From assembly GCA_964276025.1 (NCBI GenBank), contig CAXYDD010000002.1, positions 682,001 through 746,000 on the forward strand: a stretch of DNA of 64,000 nt, written 5' to 3'. Positions 51,636 to 61,800 of the stretch are shown piece by piece. Below the pieces are notes generated by a model, which was given only the letters and a program-made list of their open reading frames with translations, did not search any database and was not told the DNA's origin. This stretch comes from Porticoccus sp964276025. GTDB lineage: Bacteria; Pseudomonadota; Gammaproteobacteria; Pseudomonadales; Porticoccaceae. How positions within the stretch are numbered: position 1 is the first letter of the stretch; each line of letters opens with the position of its first letter. The position numbers were made by a program, and so were the translations under genes.

Positions 51636-52907
51636 CTACTTGAGATCAGAAAAACTGGATGTTCTAGTTTGAAGATTTAAGCCACCAGTTAATCTGCTAC
51701 CTTTTTTTGTAGTTTTGGGAGTTTCCCCCCTATATTTTCTTGGCTTACTTTTCATCTTTGAATCAGGAAGATTGTGTTGGGGCTCAAAACCTTCGAAAAT
51801 TTTCCTAGGTATCGTCTTCCTTAGTAAAGTTTCGATTTTTTGTAAATTTTCAAATTCGTCGGCACTTACGAGTGATATAGCTTTTCCGGATATTCCTGCC
51901 CTACCAGTTCTACCAATTCTATGGATATAGTTTTCAGCAACCTTAGGTAATTCAAAGTTAATAACGCATTGCAACTTGCTAACATCAATGCCGCGAGCTG
52001 CAATATCAGTTGAAATAAGGATTCTTATAGTTCTTTTTTTAAATTCAGAAAGGCGCTTAGCTCTTGTACTTTGATTTTTGTCGCTGTGAAGTGTTGATGA
52101 ATTTAGACCTTTTTTGTTTAAAAAAGATGAAATAAGCTCAGTATTTTTCTTTGTATTAGTAAAGATAAGAACCTGATCTAAATTTTGATCAGAAATTAAC
52201 TTTGATAGAAGCTCAGGTTTAAGTTTTTTATCTACCGGAAAAACCCAATGCTTTACCAAATCAGCAGCAGTATTTTTTGATGAAACTGAGACTTCGATAG
52301 GGTCATTCAGCAATTTCCTAGAAAGACTTAAAATTTCTTTCGAAAAGGTAGCTGAATATATTAAATTTTGTCTGATATTTGGTAGTAGTGATAGAATTTT
52401 CTGAATTTCATCTGAAAAACCAAGGTCTAGCATACGATCTGCTTCATCTAGAACTAGTACTTTTAGGGCTGGAAATTTGATTGCATTTTTGCTGATCAAA
52501 TCCAAAAGCCTTCCAGGGGTAGCAATAAGAATATCAGAACCCTTACGGAGACTCATCATTTGCGGATTAATCTTTGCACCCCCATAAACTACGTTTATTC
52601 GCAGCGAAGTATACTTACTATACTGGCGGGCATGCTCCCCAATCTGAATAGCGAGCTCTCTTGTGGGTGCTAGCACTAGTGATCGCCCTTGATTTGGTTT
52701 TGTTTTTCCTGCCTCCAGTAATAGTTGAAGCAATGGAAGTAAAAAGCTAGCTGTTTTACCCGTACCGGTCTGAGCGGTGGCTATAATATCCTTACCTTGA
52801 AATACTAGCGGAATTGTTTTTAGCTGAATCGGTGTTGCAAATATATATTCTTTTTCTTTTAAAGCTTTCAGTATTTGTTCCGATAGATCAAAATTAGAAA
52901 AACTCAT
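51636..52907 (-). CDS. DEAD-box ATP-dependent RNA helicase (RhlE-like)
   Basis: A 423 aa helicase of the RhlE/SrmB kind. Q motif and motif I: AQTGTGKTASF (Lys51). DEAD box: VLDEADRMLDLGF. Motif III: YSATF. Motifs V and VI: STDIAARGIDV and HRIGRTGRAG. The tail after ~375 is basic and low complexity (PRKYRGETPKTTKKG), as in RNA-tethering helicase tails. It is likely involved in ribosome assembly or RNA turnover. A second, similar helicase is encoded at 57.6 kb. Confidence 0.9.
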   Translation of the reverse strand: MSFSNFDLSEQILKALKEKEYIFATPIQLKTIPLVFQGKDIIATAQTGTGKTASFLLPLLQLLLEAGKTKPNQGRSLVLAPTRELAIQIGEHARQYSKYTSLRINVVYGGAKINPQMMSLRKGSDILIATPGRLLDLISKNAIKFPALKVLVLDEADRMLDLGFSDEIQKILSLLPNIRQNLIYSATFSKEILSLSRKLLNDPIEVSVSSKNTAADLVKHWVFPVDKKLKPELLSKLISDQNLDQVLIFTNTKKNTELISSFLNKKGLNSSTLHSDKNQSTRAKRLSEFKKRTIRILISTDIAARGIDVSKLQCVINFELPKVAENYIHRIGRTGRAGISGKAISLVSADEFENLQKIETLLRKTIPRKIFEGFEPQHNLPDSKMKSKPRKYRGETPKTTKKGSRLTGGLNLQTRTSSFSDLK

Positions 52908-53087
52908 TAGATGTTCTCATATATTTTAGAAATATTTTTAAGTGTGTCACTATAAATTCACTGAGAATTTTAAAGTAAAATATATAAAAATTTATTATAC
53001 ATGTAAGCAGAGATATGCATTCATAGTTTTAAAATAGATTTTAGAGAGCTAAGATAAATTTCTACTCGTAATAACTAGGCAATATCA

Positions 53088-53630
53088 ATGAAAAATACAT
53101 TATATTATATATATCTGATTCTCTTTAGTTTATGGGTTCCATCATCATACAGCGCGACTACTGAGGAGGCCTATAGCATTATTAGAAACGGGAACCCAGA
53201 GCAGGGATATAAAATGCTCCTCACTCTTGCAGATAAAAATAACGATCCAAGAGCATTTTACGGGATAGCTTTGCTTTTTAAGGAAGGATGGGGTGTAAGT
53301 AAAAATAGTAAAACAGCTATAGAGTATTATAAAAAGGCTGCAAACCTTGATCATACAAGAGCAATGTTTGATTTAGGAACTTTTTATCAAAATGGTCTTT
53401 TGTTAGAGCAAAATTACAAACAAGCTATTCTGTGGTATGAAAAAGCTGCAAATAAGGGTTATGCAGCGGCAATGTATGGTTTAGGGGGACTTTATTTCAA
53501 TGGACTTGGTGTCAAAAAAGATCCAGATAAGGGTACGATTTGGTTTACCAAAGCGGCAAATATTGGATTTGAGCCCGCTATAAATTTTCTCGATGCAGTA
53601 AATAACTTGGGTATTCCCTCTGAGAACTAA
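53088..53630 (+). CDS. Secreted Sel1-repeat (TPR-like) protein
   Basis: A 180 aa protein with a signal peptide (LYYIYLILFSLWVPSSYS) and three to four Sel1-like repeats: DPRAFYGIALLFKEGWGVSKNSKTAIEYYKKAA, RAMFDLGTFYQNGLLLEQNYKQAILWYEKAA and AAMYGLGGLYFNGLGVKKDPDKGTIWFTKAA. Sel1 repeats act as protein-binding scaffolds. The mature protein should be periplasmic. It stands alone between the divergent helicase gene and pntA. Partner unknown. Confidence 0.85.
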   Translation: MKNTLYYIYLILFSLWVPSSYSATTEEAYSIIRNGNPEQGYKMLLTLADKNNDPRAFYGIALLFKEGWGVSKNSKTAIEYYKKAANLDHTRAMFDLGTFYQNGLLLEQNYKQAILWYEKAANKGYAAAMYGLGGLYFNGLGVKKDPDKGTIWFTKAANIGFEPAINFLDAVNNLGIPSEN

Positions 53631-53763
53631 CTTTCTTTTATAGCAGAAATGCTATTGAAAAGTTATAATATTATATAAATTGATTTATCATAAATCTATA
53701 TAATTTGGTTTTAGCATTTATAGCGCGATCAGTAAGGAAAACGTCGCTAACGGAGAAGTATTG

Positions 53764-55332
53764 ATGATGAAATTAGGTATACCTAAAGAGATTTTTCCAG
53801 ATGAAAAGAGGGTAGCAGCGACACCTGCATCTGTTCTGAAATTAATTAAGCTTGGCTATGATGTGATTATTGAGTCATCAGCAGGCAAAACAGCCCATTA
53901 TGAAGACCAAGATTTCATTGATGCAGGAGCATCGATATCCAAAAAAACAGAGGACCTTTGGGCTCAAGCAGATTTTATTTTAAAAGTTAGAGCGCCGATG
54001 ATAAACCCAGATACTGGGATTCATGAAGCAGAGTTGATGAAAAAAGGTGCTTATATCGTAAGCTATATTTGGCCTGCTGAAAATTCAGAATTACTTGATG
54101 ACCTTGCCTCAAAGGGCGCTACAGTTTTTGCTATTGATAGCTTACCCCGTATCAGTCGCGCACAAAAAATGGATGCCCTGAGTGCTATGGCAAATATATC
54201 AGGTTACCGAGCAGTTATAGAGGCTGCCAGTTGCTTCGGACGTTTTTTTACAGGACAAGTAACTGCAGCTGGTAAAGTCCCTCCTGCGAAAATTATGGTC
54301 ATTGGTGCTGGTGTTGCCGGATTGGCAGCTGTCGGCACAGCTAATAGTATGGGTGCTATTGTTAGAGCATTTGACACCCGATTAGAGGTGAAAGAACAAG
54401 TTGAAAGTATGGGTGCTCAATTTTTAGAATTAGACTTTTCAGATGAAGAGGGCGGTGGCGGTGGCGGTTACGCCAAACAAATGAGTGATGAATTTATTGC
54501 TGCTGAGATGGCTCTTTTTGCTGAACAGGCTAAAGAAGTGGATATAATTATAACAACTGCACTTATACCCGGAAGACCAGCCCCTAAGCTAATAACAGCG
54601 GCTATGGTTGAATCAATGAAATCAGGAAGCGTAGTTGTTGATTTAGCTTCAGAGCGTGGCGGTAACTGTGAATTAACAGAACCTGGAAAAATAGTAGAAA
54701 AGCATGGAGTTACTCTCATAGGTCATACAGATTTACCAAGTCGTATGGCGAAAGTTTCTAGTGATCTATATTCAAGTAATCTGGTGCATTTATTGTCCGA
54801 TCTGACTCCAGAGAAGAATGGTAAACCTAATGTAGATATGGATGATGTAGTTATTCGTGGAGTGACAGTGGTTAAGGATAAAAAAATCACATGGCCTCCA
54901 CCTAAAGTAGAGGTTTCAGCACCCCCAGCTTCTAAGCTAAGTGAAGAAGCAAAAGAAGTTGTTGTAAAAGAGCCCACTTTTCTAGATAAATGGCTTGGTA
55001 AAGGAACTTTATTGGCTTTGACATTAGCTGTACTTTTTGGTGTTGGAGGGTATGCACCAGAAAGCTTTTTGAGCCATTTTACAGTTTTTGTATTGTCGTG
55101 CTTTATTGGTTATCAAGTTGTATGGAATGTCACGGCATCATTGCATACTCCACTGATGAGCGTTACTAATGCTATAAGCGGAATAATTGTAATTGGAGCT
55201 ATATTGCATCTAGTTGCTGCTGATGATGGTACCGTCGGAATTATGTCATTTACCGCAGTTTTGATTGCAACCATCAACATAGCAGGTGGGTTTAAAGTAA
55301 CTCATCGTATGCTTAATATGTTCCGCAAATAG
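53764..55332 (+). CDS. pntA: NAD(P) transhydrogenase subunit alpha
   Basis: The proton-translocating transhydrogenase couples H+ re-entry to hydride transfer from NADH to NADP+, giving NADPH. This is the full-length alpha chain: domain I with NAD-binding IGAGVAGLAAVGTANSMGA (~residues 180-198), the Gly-rich loop EEGGGGGGYAKQMSDEF, and four C-terminal TM helices (~415-520), equivalent to fused PntAA+PntAB. The ATG at 53764 has GGAG eight bases upstream; adjacent TTG and ATG codons are alternatives. Length 522 aa. Eleven bases separate it from pntB. Confidence 0.95.
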   Translation: MMKLGIPKEIFPDEKRVAATPASVLKLIKLGYDVIIESSAGKTAHYEDQDFIDAGASISKKTEDLWAQADFILKVRAPMINPDTGIHEAELMKKGAYIVSYIWPAENSELLDDLASKGATVFAIDSLPRISRAQKMDALSAMANISGYRAVIEAASCFGRFFTGQVTAAGKVPPAKIMVIGAGVAGLAAVGTANSMGAIVRAFDTRLEVKEQVESMGAQFLELDFSDEEGGGGGGYAKQMSDEFIAAEMALFAEQAKEVDIIITTALIPGRPAPKLITAAMVESMKSGSVVVDLASERGGNCELTEPGKIVEKHGVTLIGHTDLPSRMAKVSSDLYSSNLVHLLSDLTPEKNGKPNVDMDDVVIRGVTVVKDKKITWPPPKVEVSAPPASKLSEEAKEVVVKEPTFLDKWLGKGTLLALTLAVLFGVGGYAPESFLSHFTVFVLSCFIGYQVVWNVTASLHTPLMSVTNAISGIIVIGAILHLVAADDGTVGIMSFTAVLIATINIAGGFKVTHRMLNMFRK

Positions 55333-55343
55333 GAGATATAATT

Positions 55344-56741
55344 ATGAGCACAGGTTTTGTGAGCGTTGCTTATGTTTTAGCTAGCGTGTTATTCATACTA
55401 AGTCTTGGAGGGCTTAGTCATCAGGAATCTGCCAGAAGAGGTAATCTTTTTGGTATAGCGGGCATTATAATTGCTGTTGGAGCGACTATCGCTGGTGTAA
55501 ATATGGGGATTGGTAGTACTTCAACTATTATCCTAGCACTTGTTATTGGAGCTGTCATAGGCTTGTTTCTTGCCAATAAGGTAGAAATGACACAAATGCC
55601 TCAATTGGTTGCTTTATTGCATAGTTTTGTTGGTTTGGCTGCTGTTTTAGTGGGTTTTGCAGGACATCTTGATCCGTTAATAAAAACAGTTGGGGCGGAA
55701 CATACCATCAAGATGGTAGAAATTTTCTTAGGTATATTTATTGGTGCTATTACTTTCACAGGATCACTTATCGCTTGTGGTAAACTCCAAGGCGTGGTGT
55801 CTAGTTCCGCTTTAACTTTGCCGGGAAGACATGCGATGAACTTGTTAGCTTTAGGGTTGGTTATTGCCTTAGGCTCATGGTTTATAAGCACAGATAGCCT
55901 AATGCCCCTAATAATTATGACGATCGTAGCGTCCGTTTTAGGTATCCATTTAATCTTAGCTATTGGCGGGGCAGATATGCCAGTCGTAGTTTCTATGCTA
56001 AACAGTTACTCAGGTTGGGCGGCTGCATCTATCGGATTTATGTTAGGTAACGACCTCCTTATAGTGACTGGCGCTTTAGTGGGCAGTAGTGGTGCAATTT
56101 TGAGTTATATTATGTGTCGCGCAATGAATAGGTCTTTCGTTAGTGTCATTTTAGGAGGTTTTGGCCAAACGTCTGGAAGTTCAAGTGCAGGATCAGCTGA
56201 CGGTGATTTAGTAGCCCTAGAAACTTCTACTGAAGAAGTCTGTGAAGAATTGCTTTCTGCCCAATCCGTAATAATCGTGCCTGGTTATGGGATGGCAGTT
56301 GCACAAGCTCAAAATGCAGTTGGTGAAATCACCAAAATACTTCGTGATAAAGGGATATCAGTTCGTTTTGGCATACATCCCGTAGCTGGTCGATTACCAG
56401 GACATATGAATGTTCTATTAGCAGAAGCCAAGGTTCCATACGATATCGTATTAGAAATGGATGAACTAAATGATGATTTTCCAGATACCGATGTTGTGCT
56501 TGTGATAGGAGCAAACGATACAGTAAACCCAGCTGCTATGGATGATCCAGACAGCCCTATTGCTGGAATGCCTGTATTGGAGGTATGGAAATCAGGACAA
56601 GTGGTTATACTCAAACGTGGAATGGCTTCGGGTTATGCTGGTGTTGAAAATCCTTTGTTCTTCAAAGATAACTCACGCATGCTGTTTGGTGACGCGAAAG
56701 AAAGCGTTGATAAGCTACTTGGAATATTAAGGGTTGGTTGA
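55344..56741 (+). CDS. pntB: NAD(P) transhydrogenase subunit beta
   Basis: Membrane domain II plus the NADP(H)-binding domain III. About nine TM helices fill residues 5-270. Domain III has VIIVPGYGMAVAQAQNAVGEI, FGIHPVAGRLPGHMNVLLAEAKVPYD, VLVIGANDTVNPAA and VLEVWKSGQVVILKRGMASGYAGVENPLF. Length 465 aa, as in E. coli PntB. RBS GGAGA lies upstream of the ATG. It forms an operon with pntA. Confidence 0.96.
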   Translation: MSTGFVSVAYVLASVLFILSLGGLSHQESARRGNLFGIAGIIIAVGATIAGVNMGIGSTSTIILALVIGAVIGLFLANKVEMTQMPQLVALLHSFVGLAAVLVGFAGHLDPLIKTVGAEHTIKMVEIFLGIFIGAITFTGSLIACGKLQGVVSSSALTLPGRHAMNLLALGLVIALGSWFISTDSLMPLIIMTIVASVLGIHLILAIGGADMPVVVSMLNSYSGWAAASIGFMLGNDLLIVTGALVGSSGAILSYIMCRAMNRSFVSVILGGFGQTSGSSSAGSADGDLVALETSTEEVCEELLSAQSVIIVPGYGMAVAQAQNAVGEITKILRDKGISVRFGIHPVAGRLPGHMNVLLAEAKVPYDIVLEMDELNDDFPDTDVVLVIGANDTVNPAAMDDPDSPIAGMPVLEVWKSGQVVILKRGMASGYAGVENPLFFKDNSRMLFGDAKESVDKLLGILRVG

Positions 56742-56827
56742 TCAAAAAAACTAAGCGCTACGAGTATCTTTATTGATGTGCTCATGACACTTCCTCATGC
56801 CTATTTTTTTAGGGCAAACCTCTGAAT

Positions 56828-57049
56828 ATGCTAAAAAATAAAGTAAATTTTAAGAAACTCCTTAATAGTAAATGGACGTCAGTTAGCCCAATCAATAAAG
56901 AAAAGCACTTTATGGTCATTCAGGTTGGTCATAATGAGAAAGGCGAAATATCATCTTGCTTTATTGAAGCTATTCTATCAAACCATATAACTGCTTTAGA
57001 TTGGAGAGAACTAAAAGACCCGAAAATTTGGTTGAATGGTTGGATATGA
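56828..57049 (+). CDS. Small Trp-rich protein (TIGR02450 family)
   Basis: A 73 aa protein with five tryptophans that matches the TIGR02450 pattern: a start like FKKLLNSKWTSVSPINKEKHFMVIQV, a middle IEAILSNHITALDWRELKDPKIW and a GW near the end. I know no function for the family. Its ATGA stop/start overlap with the next gene implies translational coupling. It follows pntB by 86 bases. It has no membrane segment or signal peptide. Confidence 0.8.
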   Translation: MLKNKVNFKKLLNSKWTSVSPINKEKHFMVIQVGHNEKGEISSCFIEAILSNHITALDWRELKDPKIWLNGWI

Positions 57050-57549
57050 AGATAGTTCTAGTGAACGATAAAATGCAGACTGATTATAAATATAGTTTGG
57101 TTGCTCCTACTGGCGATAATTTTAATGCTATCTTTCAACCGCAACTGACCCCAAAAGAGATGTTGAAGTTGGGCGTTTTTGGTGGAAAATATTTAAATGA
57201 TTGCAAAAGTGAATATCCTAAAGATTGGTTTTTAAACGCTAAGCTTAGCCCCTCCAAGAAAAATATAAAATTAAATTATTTCTCTGTTGATGCATCCCAG
57301 CCATTAAGTGAGTGGAATAAGAAGGGTTGGATTCACCCCAAAGATCCTCGTGGTTGGTTTCAATGGTATTGTCGATATTATTTAGGCAGAAGAATGGAGG
57401 ATGAGGACTTAAGACAGATTAAACGATGGAGATCTTTTAGTAGGCATGCAGGAGCTATAAAAAAGTATTGTGAGCCCTATGATTTCAGTTGCAGAAAAAA
57501 ACAAAGACAGGCTCTATTGCACTGGGCCTATGATTCCAGAGAACTATAA
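57046..57549 (+). CDS. Conserved protein with the GWFQWYCRYYLGRR motif, function unknown
   Basis: A 167 aa protein rich in Trp, Tyr, Lys and Arg. The core motif (residues ~100-135) is GWIHPKDPRGWFQWYCRYYLGRR, then EDLRQIKRWRSFSRHAGAIKKY, and finally RKKQRQALLHWAYDSREL. I recall related sequences in bacteria, fungi and plants, all uncharacterised. I chose the ATG at 57046, which overlaps the stop of the Trp-rich gene (ATGA). The frame is open further upstream to 57001, but that part duplicates the neighbour's DNA. No TM or signal peptide. It may bind nucleic acid given the basic C-terminus, but that is a guess. Confidence 0.72.
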   Translation: MKIVLVNDKMQTDYKYSLVAPTGDNFNAIFQPQLTPKEMLKLGVFGGKYLNDCKSEYPKDWFLNAKLSPSKKNIKLNYFSVDASQPLSEWNKKGWIHPKDPRGWFQWYCRYYLGRRMEDEDLRQIKRWRSFSRHAGAIKKYCEPYDFSCRKKQRQALLHWAYDSREL

Positions 57550-57597
57550 AGATTATTTCATAGACGTTACTATTTGACTCAAATATAAATTAGATGG

Positions 57598-58821
57598 TTA
57601 CTTCTTTTTTTGTAAGTTTTTCTTTGTGGCTTTATTTTTTTTGGTTCCAGCTGCTTTGCCTGAATTTTTAATCTTTTTTGGACCACAGTAGTCTGCCTTT
57701 AACCCCTTAAGCACCCTTTTTTGAAATCGAATTTTAAGATATCGCTCAATACTAGACATTTGATTCCAATCATTAGCTTCAATTAAGGAGATTGCTGTAC
57801 CTTTTTTTCCAGCTCTTCCGGTTCTTCCAGCACGATGAATATACTCATCTCCTGATGATGCAATATTGAAATTCAGTACTATTTCAACATCATTGATATC
57901 TAAACCACGAGCTGCCAAGTCAGTAGCTACAAGAATCTCTATGCTACCACTATGGAATTTTGCTATAACAGCCTTGCGGTCATTTTGAGAGATTTCTCCA
58001 TGTATAAATGCGGAACGGTATTTTTTATATCTTAAAAAGTTACTAAGTTGTTCGCATTGAATTCGTGTTTTACAAAAAATAAATATTTTTTTTGCTTTTT
58101 CTTCATTAATAAGAGCTACTATTAATTCTTCTTTATGTTTTTTGTTATCACATAAAACTATCTGTTGTGAAATTTGTGGAGGACATTGCCTCGCTGAATT
58201 TATCTCTATTAATTCAGGGTCTTTAAACATTGTCTTGATTTGCTTAAAACCTTTGTGATTCAGCGTGGCAGAAAATAATAAATTTTGCTTATTTTGATTA
58301 CAGCTTTTGGAGATTATTTGCATTTCATCAGCAAAACCCATATCAAGCATTCGATCTGCTTCATCTAATATTAGTATCTCTAAATCGCTAAAATCAGTTG
58401 TGCCTTTTTCAATATGCTCCACTAACCTTCCCGGTGTGGCTATAATTATTTCAGGATTTTTTCTTAAAGTTGCGACTTGATGTTTGAATGCTTCGCCGCC
58501 AATAATTAGACCGGATTTAATATATGTAAAAGATGCCAGCTGTTTTAAGAAGGCTTGTGTCTGGATTGCTAGCTCACGAGTTGGTAAAAGAATCAAAGAA
58601 CGGGTACTAGATCGAGGAGCATCATTTTCTAGCATAAAATGTAATGTAGGTAGCAAAAAAGTTGCAGTTTTCCCGCTACCTGTTTGCGCCGATACCATAA
58701 TATCTTTACCTTCTTGTATTAGCGGGATTATCTTTTTTTGGACATCTGTTGCTTCAACCAACGAAATCTTTTCGAGAGCTTTTAGTAGCTGTTTGTGTAT
58801 TGCAAGCGATTGAAAATTCAC
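57598..58821 (-). CDS. DEAD-box ATP-dependent RNA helicase (second RhlE-like copy)
   Basis: A 407 aa helicase: Q motif region and motif I AQTGSGKTATF (Lys51), ILDEADRMLDMGF, FSATL, TDLAARGLDI and HRAGRTGRAGKKG. The C-terminal tail (~365-407) is very basic and lysine-rich (KIKNSGKAAGTKKNKATKK). It differs enough from the helicase at 51.6 kb to be an older paralogue. Substrate unknown. Transcribed away from the tryptophan-rich pair. Confidence 0.9.
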   Translation of the reverse strand: MNFQSLAIHKQLLKALEKISLVEATDVQKKIIPLIQEGKDIMVSAQTGSGKTATFLLPTLHFMLENDAPRSSTRSLILLPTRELAIQTQAFLKQLASFTYIKSGLIIGGEAFKHQVATLRKNPEIIIATPGRLVEHIEKGTTDFSDLEILILDEADRMLDMGFADEMQIISKSCNQNKQNLLFSATLNHKGFKQIKTMFKDPELIEINSARQCPPQISQQIVLCDNKKHKEELIVALINEEKAKKIFIFCKTRIQCEQLSNFLRYKKYRSAFIHGEISQNDRKAVIAKFHSGSIEILVATDLAARGLDINDVEIVLNFNIASSGDEYIHRAGRTGRAGKKGTAISLIEANDWNQMSSIERYLKIRFQKRVLKGLKADYCGPKKIKNSGKAAGTKKNKATKKNLQKKK

Positions 58822-58888
58822 TAATTAAGTCACCTGATTAAAAATATTAATTTTAATCTCTATTGATAAATTCTAATGTTGTTTGATT

Positions 58889-61800
58889 TTATTTTTTGTA
58901 ATACTTCTTGAAAAATAGAAGAATTCTGTAAGCGTACTCTTTAGTTAGAGATATCTTTCCCCAAATTTCCTCACCAAGTAAAAGCAAGCATGGGGTCAAA
59001 ATAAGAGTTAATACAGTGGCAAATGTCAAACCTCCAGCAATTGCACTAGCAAGCTGTGTCCACCATTGTGTGGATGGAGCCCCAAAACTTATATTTCGAT
59101 TAACGAGATCTATATTCATTGCTAGGACCATTGGCATCAATCCTAGAACAGTTGTAAAAGCAGTTAGAAAAACTGGTCGAAGTCTTCTCCTCCCGGTTTC
59201 AAGTGCGGCATCATACGGGTTAAGACCATTTTTTTTCATTCGATTGTAAGTGTCTATTAGCACTATATTATTGTTTACAACTATTCCGCCTAACGCAATG
59301 ATCCCAAGGCCTACCATAACTATCCCAAATGGTTGAGATGTGATTAGGAGACCTAAAAGTACCCCCGTAGTAGAAAAGACTATTGCAGATAAAACTATTA
59401 ATGACTGATAAATATTATTAAATTGCGTAACTAAAATTAAGGTCATCAATAATAATGCAGTTAAAAAAGCACCAATGAGGAATTGCATAGCTTCACGCTT
59501 TTCTTTATCTTCTCCTTTAAATTTTATATATACCTGTGAGCCAGAGGCCAATGGCTTGAGTAATCTTATTAGCTCCTTTAGTTGAGTATCCGGTAGCACT
59601 CCTTCAGCAACATCTGCCCTTAAAGTAGTTGTTCTTCGTGAATCCACTCTTGCTATGGAGCCACTTTTAGGAGCAGGCTCAACAGTTATGAAGTTTTTAA
59701 CTGGTATCATTCCTACATTAGTCGAGATACGCAATTCATTCAATTGATCTAAATGACGATCATCAATAGGATATCTAACCACAACGTCAACTTCATCATC
59801 ATTGTCGTCTGGTCGATAATCAGTTACTTTTATGCCTGAAGCAATCAGCTTTACTGATTGTCCTAGTAAAGCTATGTCGGCTCCGTAACGAGCAGCTAGA
59901 GCTCTATCAACAGCTATTTGCCACTCAATACCAGGTAGGGGCAGATCATCCTCGATGCCTATATAGCCGCCTTGATTATTCATTATTTCTCGAACTTTTT
60001 TTATAGCTGGAGGAACTAAAGAAAAGTCATAAGAACTAAACTCAAGCTGAATAGGTTTGCCTGAAGCTGGCCCATCTTTTGATTTTATAAATTCAACTTT
60101 AATCCCTGGAATATCTGAAGTTAAACGTTGCATTTCACTGAATATTTCCGTAGCCGGTCGCCTTTTATCCCAATCAACAAACTCTAACTTGATTGAGCCA
60201 ATTAAATCTGCAGCATTATTATTTCGGGTTACCTTATTGAATGATCTTGCATATATTGACCGAAGTTCGTCCATGCTACCTATTCGGCTCTCAACTTTTT
60301 TTACGATCTCATCTTTTTCATATATTGACAGATCGCCCCGCGCATGAATTTGTATTAATCCAAATTCAGGTTCAATATCAGGAAAAAACTCAAGCCCTTT
60401 ATTTAAAAAACTATATAAAATAAAAACACTCACCATGATTAAAAAAGAAATTCCGAGTGTCTTACCGGGCATCATCAAAAGCTTCCTTAGGAGCTCAGTA
60501 TATTTTTCTGTTATAGGGCCATCCACTGTTTTTATTGTAGGAATTGTGTTTTGATTCAATACTTTACCTAATACAGGCAGAAAAATTAACGCCATAGATA
60601 AAGATGCAGATAGAGCAATTATGACTGTGATAGGTAGGAATTTCATGAATTCACCAACCATACCCGGCCAAACAAGGAGAGGCATAAATACAGCGAGTGT
60701 TGTTATTGTCGAGGTTGTTATTGGCCATGCCATGCGTTTAGCGGCCGATAAGTATGCTTCATAAGGCATCATTCCTTCACTCATTCGTCTATCAGCTAGC
60801 TCAATTACGATAATAGCCCCATCAACCAACATACCTACAACAAGAATTAGACTAAAAAGAACAACAATATTTAACGTATAGCCGAGAGAGTTTAATACAA
60901 GTATTGCAGCAAGAAATGAACTCGGTATTGCCAAACCAACAAGAAGGGCTGATCTGAAGCCTAAGGCTGCTATCATCACAATAACAACAAGAATAATTGC
61001 TGAAAGAATATTATTTTGGAGATCATTCAGCATATTTCTAATTTTATTTGACTTATCTTGCATGTAGCGAATTTCTAAAGAGGCTGGTAGCAAGCGACGC
61101 TCGTTTTCTATGAGTCCCTTAACATTATTTACGGTCTCGATTATATTAGCGCCAACTCTCTTTTTGATTTCAAGTGTTACTGCGAGCTTTCCTTCGACAC
61201 GTGCAAATCCGGTCGGATCTTTATAACTTTTTTTGACAGTCGCAACATCGCCGAATGTAACAACACGATCCCCCACAACCTTTACTGGTAAATTCAAAGC
61301 ATCATCTAGATTTTCGATCACACCCGGTACTTTAAGTACAAGTCGACCAGCTCCAGAATCTATAGCACCTGCTGCAACTAATAGATTGTTGTTCCGTATA
61401 AAGGAAAAAAGCTCATCATATTTAACCTCATAAGTTTCCATTACTGCTGGATCAACTAATATCTCAAGAATTGACTCTCTATCTCCACCTATGTTCGCTT
61501 CCAGAACCCCAGGTAATGATTCAATTTGGTCTTGCATAGACCTAGCAATCTTAACTAGAGTTCTCTCAGGAATTGCACCGGAGAGGGATACGGTTAACAC
61601 TGGAAATAAGGCTACGTTTATTTCGATTACTTTTGGCTCATCTGTGTCATCTGGAAGCCTAGTTTTAGCTGTATCTACTTTTTCCCGTACATCTGATTTT
61701 GCTTTTTTGCTATCAAAGCCTGCATTAAACTCAAGTTGAACCGAAGCATAACCCTCTCCAGAGTTGCTTCGCATTTCTTTTAGTCCAACTATTGACTGTA

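Noticed and set aside
57001..57045. Upstream start for the GWFQWYCRYY protein
   Set aside because: The extension lies wholly in the preceding gene; the ATGA overlap at 57046 is the natural start.
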